Assembly: GCA_964645285.1 (NCBI GenBank)
Contig: CAZYDR010000058.1
Location: forward strand, 1 to 23,028
Source of the DNA: JAYZAP01 sp964645285
Lineage (GTDB): Bacteria; Pseudomonadota; Alphaproteobacteria; JAAXGF01
Reading direction: 5' to 3'
Length of the DNA: 23,028 nucleotides
This document shows, in pieces, positions 14,160 through 22,027 of the stretch (positions are counted from its first letter, which is position 1; every line of letters begins with the position of its first letter). Both the position numbers and the translations under genes were made by a program. The notes under the pieces were generated by a model, which saw nothing but the letters and a program-made list of their open reading frames with translations, was not told where the DNA came from and ran no database searches.

Positions 14160-14914
14160 TTACCCGTGAAGCGCGGCTTGCGTTTCTCGGCGAAGGCGGC
14201 AAGACCCTCGGCCAGATCGTCCGACGCAAAGGTGGCGAGGATTTCCTCGTTGGTCCGGGCCTCGTCGAGGGCGCCGCGTTCGATGGCGACCAGGGCGCGC
14301 TTCATGCCCTGGACGGCGCCGGGTGCCATGGCGGACAGGGTCTCGACCAGGGCGTCGGTGCGCGCCGCCAGCTCGTCCGGCCCGACCAGCCAGTCGAGGT
14401 AACCGATACGCAGGAGTTCGTCCGCCGCCATGGTCTCGCAGGCCAGCAGCAGCCGGCGCGCCGGGCCGGGGTCGAGGCGGGCGACGATACGGCGCATACC
14501 GCCGACGTTGTACATGACTCCCAGTTTTGCCGCCGGCAGCATCAGCTTCATGGCATTGACGCCGATACGGAAATCGCAGGCCAGGGCGAGGTCGGCGGCG
14601 GCGCCGTAGACCGAACCGTTCAACGCGCAGATGGTCGGTTGGGTGATGTCCTCGAGCTGGGTGATCACCGCTTCGATGGGATTGTTTCGCCAGTCGGTCT
14701 CATAGACGTCGCCATGGGCGAAGCCCGAACAGAAGCATTTGTCGCCGCTTCCGGTGAGCACCAGCACCAGCACCGCCGGGTCGGCCTCGACCCAGGTCAG
14801 CAGCGCGCCGAGATGGCCGAGGTCGGCGGTCTCCAGCATGTTGCGTTTGGCCGGACGGTCGAGGGTGATGGTCGCCCGGGGCCCATCGACGGCGAGATGC
14901 AGGTGCTCGCTCAC
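14156..14914 (-). CDS. Enoyl-CoA hydratase/isomerase (crotonase) family protein
   Basis: Crotonase-fold protein of 252 residues. The first oxyanion-hole segment is 'CFCSGFAHGD' (60-69) and the second 'NGSVYGAAADLALACDFRIG' (99-118), both family hallmarks. The two glutamates that catalyse hydration in classic enoyl-CoA hydratase are not conserved: the first position looks like Asp108 ('GAAADLAL'), and the usual P-E is P127-A128 ('LMLPAAKLGV'). An isomerase, thioesterase, decarboxylase or other crotonase activity is therefore more likely than plain hydration. The start is a GTG at 14914 overlapping the xthA TGA (GTGA); an open frame reaching to 15085 is only the shadow of xthA. No other fatty-acid genes are close. 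Confidence 0.87.
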   Translation of the reverse strand: MSEHLHLAVDGPRATITLDRPAKRNMLETADLGHLGALLTWVEADPAVLVLVLTGSGDKCFCSGFAHGDVYETDWRNNPIEAVITQLEDITQPTICALNGSVYGAAADLALACDFRIGVNAMKLMLPAAKLGVMYNVGGMRRIVARLDPGPARRLLLACETMAADELLRIGYLDWLVGPDELAARTDALVETLSAMAPGAVQGMKRALVAIERGALDEARTNEEILATFASDDLAEGLAAFAEKRKPRFTGK

Positions 14915-15708
14915 AGTTTCATGGTCACCGTTACCGGCACGTGGTCGGACGGTTTCTCCCAGCCCCGGGCGTCGCGCAGGACAGCGATGGATTCGAGAGC
15001 ATCTTCCAGGGCCGGGGTGACCCAGACATGGTCCAGGCGGCGGCCCTTGTCGGCGTCGTCCCAGTCGCGGGCCCGGTAGCTCCACCAGCTGTAGAGGCGC
15101 TCTTCCGGTGGGACAAATCGGCGCATGGCGTCAATCCAGTCGCCGGCGGCCATGAGCGCGGTCATGGCCTCGACTTCGACGGCTGTGTGGCTGACAACCT
15201 TGAGCAGGGCCTTGTGGGACCACACGTCGTTTTCCAGCGGCGCCACGTTGAGGTCGCCGACCAGCACCAGCTTGTTATCCGGCGCCTTGCGGGCGGCGAA
15301 CCAGTTGGTCATCTCGCCGAGGAAGTCGAGCTTGTGGGCGAATTTGTCGTTGGTCAGGGGATCGGGCACGTCGCCGCCGGCGGGGACGTAGAAATTATTG
15401 ATCTCAACGCCGTTTTCCAGGTCGGTCCAGGCGTGGCGGCCGTCGGCCTTGCCGCACCATTCGCGCATGCCTGAATCGACAAACGGCAGACGCGACAGAA
15501 TGGCGACGCCGTTGTAGCCCTTGATGCCGTTGATCACCTGGTGGGGATAGCCCAGGTCGGCCAGGGCATCGCGCGGGAAACTGTCGTTCACCACCTTGGT
15601 TTCCTGGAGGCAGATGACGTCCGGGTTATGCTCTTCGGCGAGGGCGGCAATGTTGTCGAGGCGGAGCCGCACGGAATTGACGTTCCAGGTGGAAATGACG
15701 AGGGACAA
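14911..15708 (-). CDS. xthA: Exodeoxyribonuclease III
   Basis: AP endonuclease / 3'-5' exonuclease of base excision repair, 265 residues, cytoplasmic, of typical family length. Motifs in order: 'STWNVNSVRLRL' at the N-terminus, 'ICLQETKV' with the metal-binding Glu36, 'KGYNGVAILSR', 'NNFYVPAGGD', 'LVGDLNVAP' with the Asp-x-Asn pair, 'RRLDHVWVT' and the terminal catalytic 'PSDHVPV'. All active-site residues are there. It heads a three-gene run with the crotonase and GNAT genes. In many alphaproteobacteria xthA lies next to lolA and ftsK; here about 5.7 kb of other genes separates them. Confidence 0.96.
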   Translation of the reverse strand: MSLVISTWNVNSVRLRLDNIAALAEEHNPDVICLQETKVVNDSFPRDALADLGYPHQVINGIKGYNGVAILSRLPFVDSGMREWCGKADGRHAWTDLENGVEINNFYVPAGGDVPDPLTNDKFAHKLDFLGEMTNWFAARKAPDNKLVLVGDLNVAPLENDVWSHKALLKVVSHTAVEVEAMTALMAAGDWIDAMRRFVPPEERLYSWWSYRARDWDDADKGRRLDHVWVTPALEDALESIAVLRDARGWEKPSDHVPVTVTMKL

Positions 15709-15790
15709 ATGAAGCTCCGGCAGATTGGGGAATGGCCGTAGACTCTACGAGGCGGGTCAGCCGGGTGTCAAACGACTGGCCCAAACGCCA

Positions 15791-15823
15791 CGGGCCCGCG
15801 CATCCAGAGGATACGCGGGCCCG
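15791..15823. terminator. Strong GC hairpin, possible intrinsic terminator
   Basis: A perfect 10-bp inverted repeat, CGGGCCCGCG (15791-15800) and CGCGGGCCCG (15814-15823), with a 13-base loop. On the plus strand it is followed by GTTGTTTTT, a fair U-tract. On the minus strand, where the DUF1127 gene ends 24 bases upstream, the following sequence is TGGCGTTTGG, a weaker tract. It probably ends the DUF1127 transcript and may also stop plus-strand readthrough. Confidence 0.65.
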
Positions 15824-15846
15824 GTTGTTTTTGGAGCGGGGGCGCG

Positions 15847-16020
15847 TCAGTGGGTGTAGCGGGGACCGCGCGGCAACTGGCCGGCGACCACGTATTCGAC
15901 CTCCGAACGTATGATGCCGATATCGAGGAACTGCTCGTTACTCAGGGCATAGAGCGCGCGCCGGGTGGCTTTCCTCTTCTGCCAGCGTTGGAACACACCG
16001 GCCAAATTTAGCGTGAACAT
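15847..16020 (-). CDS. DUF1127 family small protein
   Basis: A 57-residue basic protein read from the ATG at 16020 with a GGAGA ribosome binding site 6 bases upstream. The pattern 'RWQKRKATRRALYALSNEQ' followed by 'FLDIGIIRSEVE' is the DUF1127 signature (R-x-L-x-x-L-S-x-x-x-L-x-D-I-G). This small Arg-rich family is common in alphaproteobacteria; some members affect RNA handling, phosphate or carbon metabolism, and growth-phase behaviour. The gene stands alone, with a strong hairpin after its stop. The C-terminal tail 'LPRGPRYTH' is outside the conserved part. A -10-like TTATAG at about 16032-16037 (minus strand) lies very close to the ribosome binding site, so the leader would be short if it is used. 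Confidence 0.88.
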   Translation of the reverse strand: MFTLNLAGVFQRWQKRKATRRALYALSNEQFLDIGIIRSEVEYVVAGQLPRGPRYTH

Positions 16021-16060
16021 GTCAGGTCTCCCTATAAGCCCGGGCCGGGCATTGCGGTTG

Positions 16061-16087
16061 GCGGCGGTCCACCGGTTTTACCGCCGC
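16061..16087. repeat. Inverted repeat between DUF1127 and the amidotransferase gene
   Basis: GCGGCGGT (16061-16068) and ACCGCCGC (16080-16087) form a perfect 8-bp stem with an 11-base loop. Neither strand shows a U-tract after it, so it does not look like a terminator. It lies in the shared upstream region of the two divergent genes and could be an mRNA leader hairpin or a protein-binding site. Confidence 0.4.
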
Positions 16088-16212
16088 TCACGAGCCCGGA
16101 ACATGCGCCGAAAGTGTTAACAAATCAGCTTCGTCGGGCGCTTTATCACGGCGCCTAATTGAGGTAGGAAAGAAGCCAATCGTGGCCCCGCCAAACAGAC
16201 CAGGACGTTTCT

Positions 16213-16935
16213 ATGAATATTCTCACCCTTCAGTTTCAGAACTCGGGCGGCCCCGAAGCATTCGGCGGTGCCCTCAAGGCCTGTTGCGCGACCCTCGATA
16301 TTTGTAACTTCGACAACGACGGCACGCTGCCGGCGGGTATCGACGGCTATGACGGTCTTCTGGTTCTGGGCGGGGTGATGAACGCTCACGACGATGCCGA
16401 ATATCCCTACCTGGGCGATGTGGCGGCGATGATCGCCGAATTCCACCACGCGGCGCGGCCGGTACTCGGCATTTGCCTGGGCGCCCAGCTAATTGCCCGG
16501 GCCCTTGGCGGCCGGGCCTATTTCCATACTGTGCCCGAGGTTGGTTTCGTTGAAATATCCCTCAATGGCGAGGCCGCCACCGACCCTCTACTGGCCGACC
16601 TCAAGACGTCCCAGAACATCATGGAATGGCATTACCAGACCTTCGACATGCCGCCCGGCTCCCATCTGTTGGCCACCAGTGAATTGTGCAGCAACCAGAT
16701 TTACCGGGTCGGTGAGGCGACCTACGGGTTTCAGTGTCACTTCGAGGTCAGCCAGGCCATGGTCCAGAATTGGACCGCCGGCGCCAAATCATCCTTGCCC
16801 GACGACGACTACCACAACGCCTTCGTCGCCACCATCGACGATCAGATCAACCGCCACATCGGCGGCTCGCTGGCGTTCTGCGAAACCATCGCGGCGCGCT
16901 GGACCGACTTCATCGGAGCGCGCCGCGCGGCTTGA
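16213..16935 (+). CDS. Class I glutamine amidotransferase-like protein (GMP-synthase-like domain)
   Basis: A stand-alone GATase1 domain of 240 residues, similar to the amidotransferase half of GMP synthase (COG0518). The nucleophile elbow is 'LGICLGAQLIARALGG' with Cys88, the N-terminal oxyanion region is 'LVLGGVMNAHDD', and the catalytic His176 and Glu178 are in 'GFQCHFEVS'. The full Cys-His-Glu triad is present. It has a weak AGGA site about 7 bases before the ATG. It converges on the aminotransferase gene with only 8 bases between their stops. Family members include gamma-glutamyl hydrolases and enzymes acting on glutamylated amines. A role with the neighbouring polyamine-type genes is plausible but unproven. 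Confidence 0.88.
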   Translation: MNILTLQFQNSGGPEAFGGALKACCATLDICNFDNDGTLPAGIDGYDGLLVLGGVMNAHDDAEYPYLGDVAAMIAEFHHAARPVLGICLGAQLIARALGGRAYFHTVPEVGFVEISLNGEAATDPLLADLKTSQNIMEWHYQTFDMPPGSHLLATSELCSNQIYRVGEATYGFQCHFEVSQAMVQNWTAGAKSSLPDDDYHNAFVATIDDQINRHIGGSLAFCETIAARWTDFIGARRAA

Positions 16936-16943
16936 TCGTTTTG

Positions 16944-18305
16944 CTAGAGACCTAGTGTCTTCGCGGTCTCGTCGAGGCACTGGGCCAGGGTGTTGACCAG
17001 CACGTCGATCTCGTCGCGTGAAATGATCAGCGGCGGCGACAGCACGATAACGTCCCTGACCGCGCGGACCACGACGCCGTTGTCGGTGCAGAGATCGCGG
17101 CAGGTCTGACCGACCTTGCGTCCGGCGTCGTAGGACTTGCGCGCGGCCTTGTCTTCGACCAGCTCGATTCCGGCAATCATGCCGATACCCCGGATCTCGC
17201 CGACCAGCAGGTGGTCGGCCAGTTCGCGCAGGCGGGCCTGGAGATAGGGCCCGGTGTCCGTACCGGCGGTCTCGACGATCTTTTCGTCGCGCAGAATGCG
17301 GACGTTCTCCATGGCCACCGCCGCCGCTACCGGGTGGCCGGAATAGGTGAAGCCGTGGACAAACTCGCCGCGGTTGATGATCGGGTCGGCGATGCGGTCA
17401 TTGACCATGAGGCCCGAGATCGGCATGTAGCCCGACGACAGACCCTTGGCCATGGTCATAAAGTCGGGCTCGATATCGAAGGTGTCGCAGCCGAACCACT
17501 CGCCGGTCCGGCCGAAGCCGCAAATCACCTCGTCGACGATCAGCAGCACGTCGTGCTCGCGGCAGATACGCTGGATCTCGGCCCAGTAGGTGGCCGGCGG
17601 GAAGACCACGCCGCCGGCGCCCATGATCGGCTCGCCGATGAAGGCGGCGACCTGGTCGGCACCAAGTTCGATAATCCTGTCCTCGACCGCCTTCGCCGCC
17701 ACAATACCGAAGTCGTCCGGGCTCATGTCGCCGCCGTGCTTGTACCAGTAGGGCGCGGCCACATGGTCGAACCGCGGCAGGGGCAGATCGAACGGCGTGT
17801 GCATGGGTGACAGGCCGCTCAGACTGGTCGCCACCATGGTCACCCCGTGATAGGCGTACTCCCGGCTGATGATGGTTTTCTTCTTGGGCTTGCCCATGAG
17901 GTTCCAGTAGTACCGCGCCATCTTGGCGATGGTGTCGTTGGCCTCGGAGCCGGAATTGGCGAAGAACACGTGGTTGAGGCCTTCGGGCGTGACCTCGGCG
18001 AGCATCTCGGAGAGCTCGATGACCGGCGGCGTGGCGCTATGGAAGAAGGTGTTGTAGTAGGGCAACTCCTCAAGCTGGCGGGCGGCGACCTTGGCCAATT
18101 CCGGCCGGCCATAGCCGATGTTGACACACCACAGGCCGGCCATGGCGTCCATCAGGCGATTGCCTTCGGAATCCCACAAATAGACCCCGTCGGCGCGGGT
18201 GATGATGCGCACGCCCTTTTCGCCCAGGGCCTTGTGGTCCGTATAGGGGTGGAGATGGTGGCGGCGGTCGGCTTCCTGCCATACGGCAGTGGCATTGGTT
18301 GGCAT
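16944..18305 (-). CDS. Class III PLP aminotransferase (omega-amine/putrescine:pyruvate type)
   Basis: PLP-dependent omega-aminotransferase of 453 residues, cytoplasmic. Cofactor-site features: 'ANSGSEANDT' (116-125) for the phosphate group, 'YAYHGVTM' (150-157) with the stacking Tyr/His, 'LIVDEVICGFGRTG' with Asp258, and the Schiff-base Lys287 in 'TMAKGLSSGYMPI'. 'FVHGFTYSGHPVAAAVAMEN' is typical of the subgroup holding SpuC (putrescine/spermidine), beta-alanine and taurine:pyruvate aminotransferases. The start ATG has a GAGG element about 9 bases upstream. The C26 gamma-glutamyl hydrolase gene lies 136 bases upstream on the same strand, which supports polyamine or GABA-type amine breakdown. 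The exact amine cannot be told from sequence. Confidence 0.93.
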   Translation of the reverse strand: MPTNATAVWQEADRRHHLHPYTDHKALGEKGVRIITRADGVYLWDSEGNRLMDAMAGLWCVNIGYGRPELAKVAARQLEELPYYNTFFHSATPPVIELSEMLAEVTPEGLNHVFFANSGSEANDTIAKMARYYWNLMGKPKKKTIISREYAYHGVTMVATSLSGLSPMHTPFDLPLPRFDHVAAPYWYKHGGDMSPDDFGIVAAKAVEDRIIELGADQVAAFIGEPIMGAGGVVFPPATYWAEIQRICREHDVLLIVDEVICGFGRTGEWFGCDTFDIEPDFMTMAKGLSSGYMPISGLMVNDRIADPIINRGEFVHGFTYSGHPVAAAVAMENVRILRDEKIVETAGTDTGPYLQARLRELADHLLVGEIRGIGMIAGIELVEDKAARKSYDAGRKVGQTCRDLCTDNGVVVRAVRDVIVLSPPLIISRDEIDVLVNTLAQCLDETAKTLGL

Positions 18306-18342
18306 GGGTTTAATCCTCGAAAAACTGTTGGCTCTAAAGGGT

Positions 18343-18387
18343 GGATTGACGGGGTGGGAGGCCCCAGCTAGGGCGTGAAGTCAATCC
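18343..18387. repeat. Inverted repeat in the hydrolase-aminotransferase gap
   Basis: GGATTGAC (18343-18350) and GTCAATCC (18380-18387) form an 8-bp perfect stem. The 29-base interior can fold further through GCCC/GGGC. There is no U-tract. It may be an operator or a stabilising or attenuating structure between the two amine-related genes. Confidence 0.4.
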
Positions 18388-18441
18388 GGGCGCAAAGCAT
18401 AAGCATTTCGTGGTGGCGTGACGGTAGAGTCAGGTTTGGCA

Positions 18442-19260
18442 TTAGGCCACCCGGCCCTGAAGCTCGCGCCTGTCGCGGTCGGCGGCGCGCGCGCGGGCGG
18501 CATCGCCGAAGGCGCGAAACATGGCTAGGGAGAACGGGTTGTCCATGACCCGCCATTCCGGGTGCCATTGCACGGCCAGGGCGAAGGCCGGGGCATTGCT
18601 GACGCTGACCGCTTCGATGAGCCCATCGGGGGCCACCGCCTCGGCGGTCAGGCCGGGGCCAAGTCTGTCGATGGACTGGCTATGCAAGGAATTGACGTCA
18701 ATCTCGGTGGCGCCGGCAACGTCGGCCAGGACGCCGCCGGCGGTCAAGGTCACCGGATGGGCCGGACCGTATTGATCGTCGCGCTCGCGGCCCTGGTCCT
18801 CGCGGTGGTCCATCATACCCGGCACTTCCTGAACCAACTGGTGCAGGGTGCCGCCGAAGGCCACGTTGATCTCCTGAATACCCCGGCAGACGGCGAACAG
18901 GGGCAGCCCGGCGTCCACCGCCGCGCGGATCAGCGGCAAGGTGGTATCATCGCGCTGGGCGTCGTGGTGGGTGCCGGGCCGGCTGTCCGGGCCGTCATAG
19001 TGGTGGGGCTCTACATTGGACGGGCTGCCCGTGAGGAACAGGCCGTCGAGGCGTCCGATCAGGTTGTCGAGGGCGATGTGGTCGACCAGCGAGTCCAGAT
19101 CACGGCCCTGGCCGAACGCCGGAATCAATACCGGCAGAGCCTGGGCGGCGTGGGCCACGGCGTTGATATATTTCTCCCCGACCACGTGATAGGGGTGAAT
19201 GCCGACGTCGCGAACACAGGACGGAATGCCGATCAGGGGCAGGGAACCGCTCAAATCCAT
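18442..19260 (-). CDS. Gamma-glutamyl-gamma-aminobutyrate hydrolase family protein (peptidase C26, PuuD-like)
   Basis: A 272-residue class I amidotransferase-fold hydrolase. The N-terminal 'LIGIPSCVRDVGIHPYHVVG' and the oxyanion segment 'LDGLFLTGSPSNVEPHHY' are typical of the PuuD group. The nucleophile is Cys125 in 'FAVCRGIQEINVAFGG' (C-R-G, as in PuuD), and the partner residues are His233 and Glu235 in 'AVQWHPEW'. In the known Puu pathway this enzyme releases GABA from gamma-glutamyl-GABA in the cytoplasm. The adjacent omega-aminotransferase fits amine catabolism, but no gamma-glutamylputrescine synthetase is in the window. The start is uncertain: ATG 19260 is used, a GTG at 19278 is possible, and neither has a good Shine-Dalgarno. 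Confidence 0.9.
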   Translation of the reverse strand: MDLSGSLPLIGIPSCVRDVGIHPYHVVGEKYINAVAHAAQALPVLIPAFGQGRDLDSLVDHIALDNLIGRLDGLFLTGSPSNVEPHHYDGPDSRPGTHHDAQRDDTTLPLIRAAVDAGLPLFAVCRGIQEINVAFGGTLHQLVQEVPGMMDHREDQGRERDDQYGPAHPVTLTAGGVLADVAGATEIDVNSLHSQSIDRLGPGLTAEAVAPDGLIEAVSVSNAPAFALAVQWHPEWRVMDNPFSLAMFRAFGDAARARAADRDRRELQGRVA

Positions 19261-19363
19261 GGCTGTATTGGCTATCACGGGTACGCCGACGCGGCAAGAG
19301 GGGGCTCGGTTACGCTCAAACGTGCACTGGACGAATCATCGCTGGGGAGTGACTATTCCGGCC

Positions 19364-20206
19364 ATGGAAGAATTCCTGAGCAACATCATCCTGGGCCATA
19401 AACCGGCGGTACGGATGAGCATTTTTCTCGGTATCTTCGTCCTGGTCGCCGTGGCCGAGGGTCTGTTGCCCCGGCGGCGGCGGAATTTTTCGCGCCTGGC
19501 GCGGTGGCCGAGCAACCTTGGCATTGTGGCGCTTAATACCTTGGTGCTGCGCTGGGTGTTTCCCGTCGCGGCCATGGGCCTGGCCCTGGCCGCCGAGGAC
19601 AATGGTTGGGGCTTGCTCAACATGATGGCCTTGCCCACGTGGTTGGCGGTGGTGATTACCATCGTTGCCATGGATTGCGCCATCTACCTGCAGCATGTCA
19701 TGGTCCACGCGGTGTCGGTGCTGTGGCGGCTCCATCGTATGCACCATGCCGACCAGGACTTCGACGTCTCCACCGGCGCCCGCTTCCATCCTTTGGAGAT
19801 CCTGCTGTCCATGGTCATCAAACTGACTGTGGTGGCGGCTCTCGGTCCGCCGGCTCTCGGCGTGCTGCTGTTCGAGGTGCTGCTTAACGCCACCGACATG
19901 TTCAACTACGGCAACCTCAAGCTGCCCGTGGGCCTTGATCGGGTTATGCGGCTGTTCGTCGTCACGCCGACCATGCACCGGGTCCATCATTCCGCCATAG
20001 CGGCCGAGGCCAACTCCAACTTTGGCTTCAACATGCCGTGGTGGGACCGCCTGTTCGGCACCTACTGGGCTCAGCCCGAAGCCGGCCACGAGGCCATGAC
20101 CATCGGCCTCGATGAATTTCGCGAGCCGGTTGATCAGCGCCTCGATAAAATGCTGCTGCAACCGTTCAAGGGCCCGGTCGGCGACTATCCCATCAACCGG
20201 CGCTGA
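19364..20206 (+). CDS. Sterol desaturase / fatty acid hydroxylase superfamily membrane protein
   Basis: Integral membrane di-iron oxygenase-like protein of 280 residues. Hydrophobic segments lie at about 16-34, 54-75, 90-108 and 148-175. The histidine clusters that bind iron are all visible: 'QHVMVH' (H111, H115), 'LHRMHH' (H124, H127, H128), 'RFHPLE' (H142) and 'MHRVHH' (H205, H208, H209). The family hydroxylates or desaturates lipids such as fatty acids, sterols and carotenoids; the lipid here is unknown. The ATG at 19364 follows GGGGAG by about 12 bases; the open frame upstream to 19199 is antisense to the hydrolase gene. It is divergent from that gene, with about 100 bases between. Its stop overlaps the end of the broken MATE gene by 14 bases. 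Confidence 0.92.
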   Translation: MEEFLSNIILGHKPAVRMSIFLGIFVLVAVAEGLLPRRRRNFSRLARWPSNLGIVALNTLVLRWVFPVAAMGLALAAEDNGWGLLNMMALPTWLAVVITIVAMDCAIYLQHVMVHAVSVLWRLHRMHHADQDFDVSTGARFHPLEILLSMVIKLTVVAALGPPALGVLLFEVLLNATDMFNYGNLKLPVGLDRVMRLFVVTPTMHRVHHSAIAAEANSNFGFNMPWWDRLFGTYWAQPEAGHEAMTIGLDEFREPVDQRLDKMLLQPFKGPVGDYPINRR

Positions 20207-21368
20207 TGCTGCGTTCGATTCTGGGATAGTAGTAGGCCAGGGTCACGCCCCTGGCGATCATGAATACCGTGAAACCGAGCCAGATGCCGTGGTTGCCGAG
20301 CATCGGGCGGAAGGCCTCGGTGGCAATTAGGTAAATCAGCAGCGAGACGATCATGGCGTTGCGCATTTCACCGGACCGGGTGGCGCCGATGAAAATGCCG
20401 TCGAACTGATAGCTCCAGACCGAGATCACAGGCGCGGCGACCATCCAGGGCAGCACCGCGTAGGCCGCCGCGCGGACATCGGGCATGGAGGTCATGGCGT
20501 TGACGATCAGATCGCCGGTCACGGCGTAGGTCCCCGCGAAGGCGGTGGCAAAGCCCACGGCCCATAGGGTCGCGTAGCGCACCGCGCCCCGGTAATCGGC
20601 CTTTGATCCGGCGCCCACGGCGCGCCCGACCATGGCTTGGGATGCACCAGCCAAGCCTTCCAGGGCGTAGGCCATGAGTGTCACCATGTTGAACAGCACC
20701 GCATTGGCGGCGAGAATGATGTCGCCCATACGGGCGCCCTGGGCGGTGAGATAGGCCAAGGCCCGATCAGGCACAGGGTGCGGATGAAGATATCGCGGTT
20801 GATGGCGATAATGTGGCGAAACCGCGCCGGGTCGAGGATGCGGGTCCACGAGGCCCGCACGCCGCGCTCTCCTAGGGTCCGCCATACCATGGCCGCGCCC
20901 AAGGCCAGGCCGGTGTACTCGGCGATCACCGTGGCCATGGCGAGACCGACCACGAAGACCAAGTCGAGAATGATGTTGAGACCGTTGATGACGACCTGGA
21001 TGACCAGCCCGGCGCGGGCGTTCTGCAGGCCGAGATACCAGCCCAGGATAACGTAGTTGGCGAGGGCCGTCGGGGCGCTCCAGATACGGATGGCAAAGTA
21101 GCTGCGGGCATGGGCGCTGACCGCGTCGCAGAGCCATGGCGGCGACGATCAGCGGGGTCTGAAGCACCAGCAGGACGCCGGTAATGACCGCGGCGCCGAT
21201 CATGCCACGCCACAGCATGGCGACCACAGCGGTATCGACGATGCCGAGCAACGGAATGGTAATGTTCGACAGCATGATCGGCCCGGCCAGTCGCCACACC
21301 CTGCGGTGCCAGTTCGGGCTATGGGGTTTGGTCATTGTTGGTTGGGCTCGGCCGGCGAAGCCAAACAT
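20193..21368 (-). pseudogene. MATE family efflux transporter (DinF-like), frameshifted and internally deleted
   Basis: The two ends are clear MATE sequence: 'RLAGPIMLSNITIPLLGIVDTAVV' split over residues near the N-terminus, and 'AQGARMGDIILAANAVLFN', 'AMVGRAVGAGSK' and 'FDGIFIGATRSGEMRNAM' in the C-terminal half. The middle of the open frame (about 21128 to 20770) is Arg/Pro-rich nonsense. In a second frame that same stretch reads as transporter ('ARSYFAIRIWSAPTALANYV', 'LALGAAMVWRTLG', 'INRDIFIRTLCLIG'). Two compensating frameshifts are therefore present, near 21128-21133 and near 20770. 'VDTAVV' also runs straight into 'AMLWRGMIG' near 21220, where family members carry another helix and loop of some 60 residues, and a smaller gap is likely near 20950. 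It starts just after lolA (ATG 21368 or 21335). Probably non-functional. Confidence 0.82.
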
Positions 21369-21372
21369 CAAG

Positions 21373-21999
21373 TTACCGGTCGTTTTCGGGGAACGGCGCC
21401 GGGGTCTCGAAGATGACCGGATCGAAGGTTACGCCGAAGCGGGTGTCGAACAGGGTGACCAGGGTCGTCAGGCCTTGGGTGTCGATCACCGACCACTGGC
21501 GCAGCTCAAGGGGATTGTCGGAAAAAATCAGGGTCAGGGTGCCCTCGGTGGTATCACCATCACGGGCCAAAGTGATTTCGATGGTGGCGGCTTGGTTCTT
21601 GAGCGCCACCACCTTGAAATCCTCGCCGAATCGGAGATCGTCGCGCACCAGCAACTCCGCGTGGGTGCCGTTGAGCGGCGCCTGGCTGATCTGCCCGAGT
21701 TCGAGGTCGTAGTAGGTAATCCACCGGCCGTCGCTGACGATGCGCACCATGACCGGCGGCTGGTAGTCGAGGCGCATGAGCCCGGGCCGTTGCAGCGCCA
21801 GAGTGCCCTCGCTGATGGTGCCGTCGTGGTTGACCTGCATGAAGTTGGCCTGCATGCCGACGATCGCGTTGAGATAGCTCTCGACCCGACTGAGCAGTTC
21901 ACTGTCGGCTTCGGCCCGGGCAGGCGCCATGGCCCATAACATGCCAGCCATGACCAGCGCGCACCATATCGGGCGCAAAATTAGCGTGACCCTCAACAC
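21373..21999 (-). CDS. lolA: Outer membrane lipoprotein carrier protein LolA
   Basis: Periplasmic chaperone that carries lipoproteins from LolCDE to the outer membrane, 208 residues. A signal peptide covers about residues 1-29, ending 'MAPARA' before 'EADSELL'. The mature part shows the LolA pattern: 'YLNAIVGMQANFMQVNHDG' near the N-terminus, 'SEGTLALQRPGLMRLDY' with the conserved Arg-Pro-Gly, 'VSDGRWITYYDLELGQ', and the C-terminal strands 'TLIFSDNPLELRQWSVID' and 'TLVTLFDTRFG'. It follows ftsK after a 28-base gap, a common alphaproteobacterial order. The start is GTG at 21999; a TTG three bases later has better spacing to the AAGGAG site. An in-frame extension to 22083 would overlap ftsK and spoil the signal peptide. 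Confidence 0.92.
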   Translation of the reverse strand: MLRVTLILRPIWCALVMAGMLWAMAPARAEADSELLSRVESYLNAIVGMQANFMQVNHDGTISEGTLALQRPGLMRLDYQPPVMVRIVSDGRWITYYDLELGQISQAPLNGTHAELLVRDDLRFGEDFKVVALKNQAATIEITLARDGDTTEGTLTLIFSDNPLELRQWSVIDTQGLTTLVTLFDTRFGVTFDPVIFETPAPFPENDR

Positions 22000-22002
22000 G
22001 AT

Positions 22003-22008
22003 CTCCTT
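22003..22008 (-). promoter_or_regulatory. Shine-Dalgarno AAGGAG deciding the lolA start
   Basis: AAGGAG lies 3 bases before the GTG at 21999 and 6 bases before a TTG at 21996. The GTG is the more usual codon and the TTG has the more usual spacing. Either choice places the start here rather than at the in-frame position inside ftsK. Confidence 0.65.
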
Positions 22009-22027
22009 AGGTGGGTAACCGGAGCGA

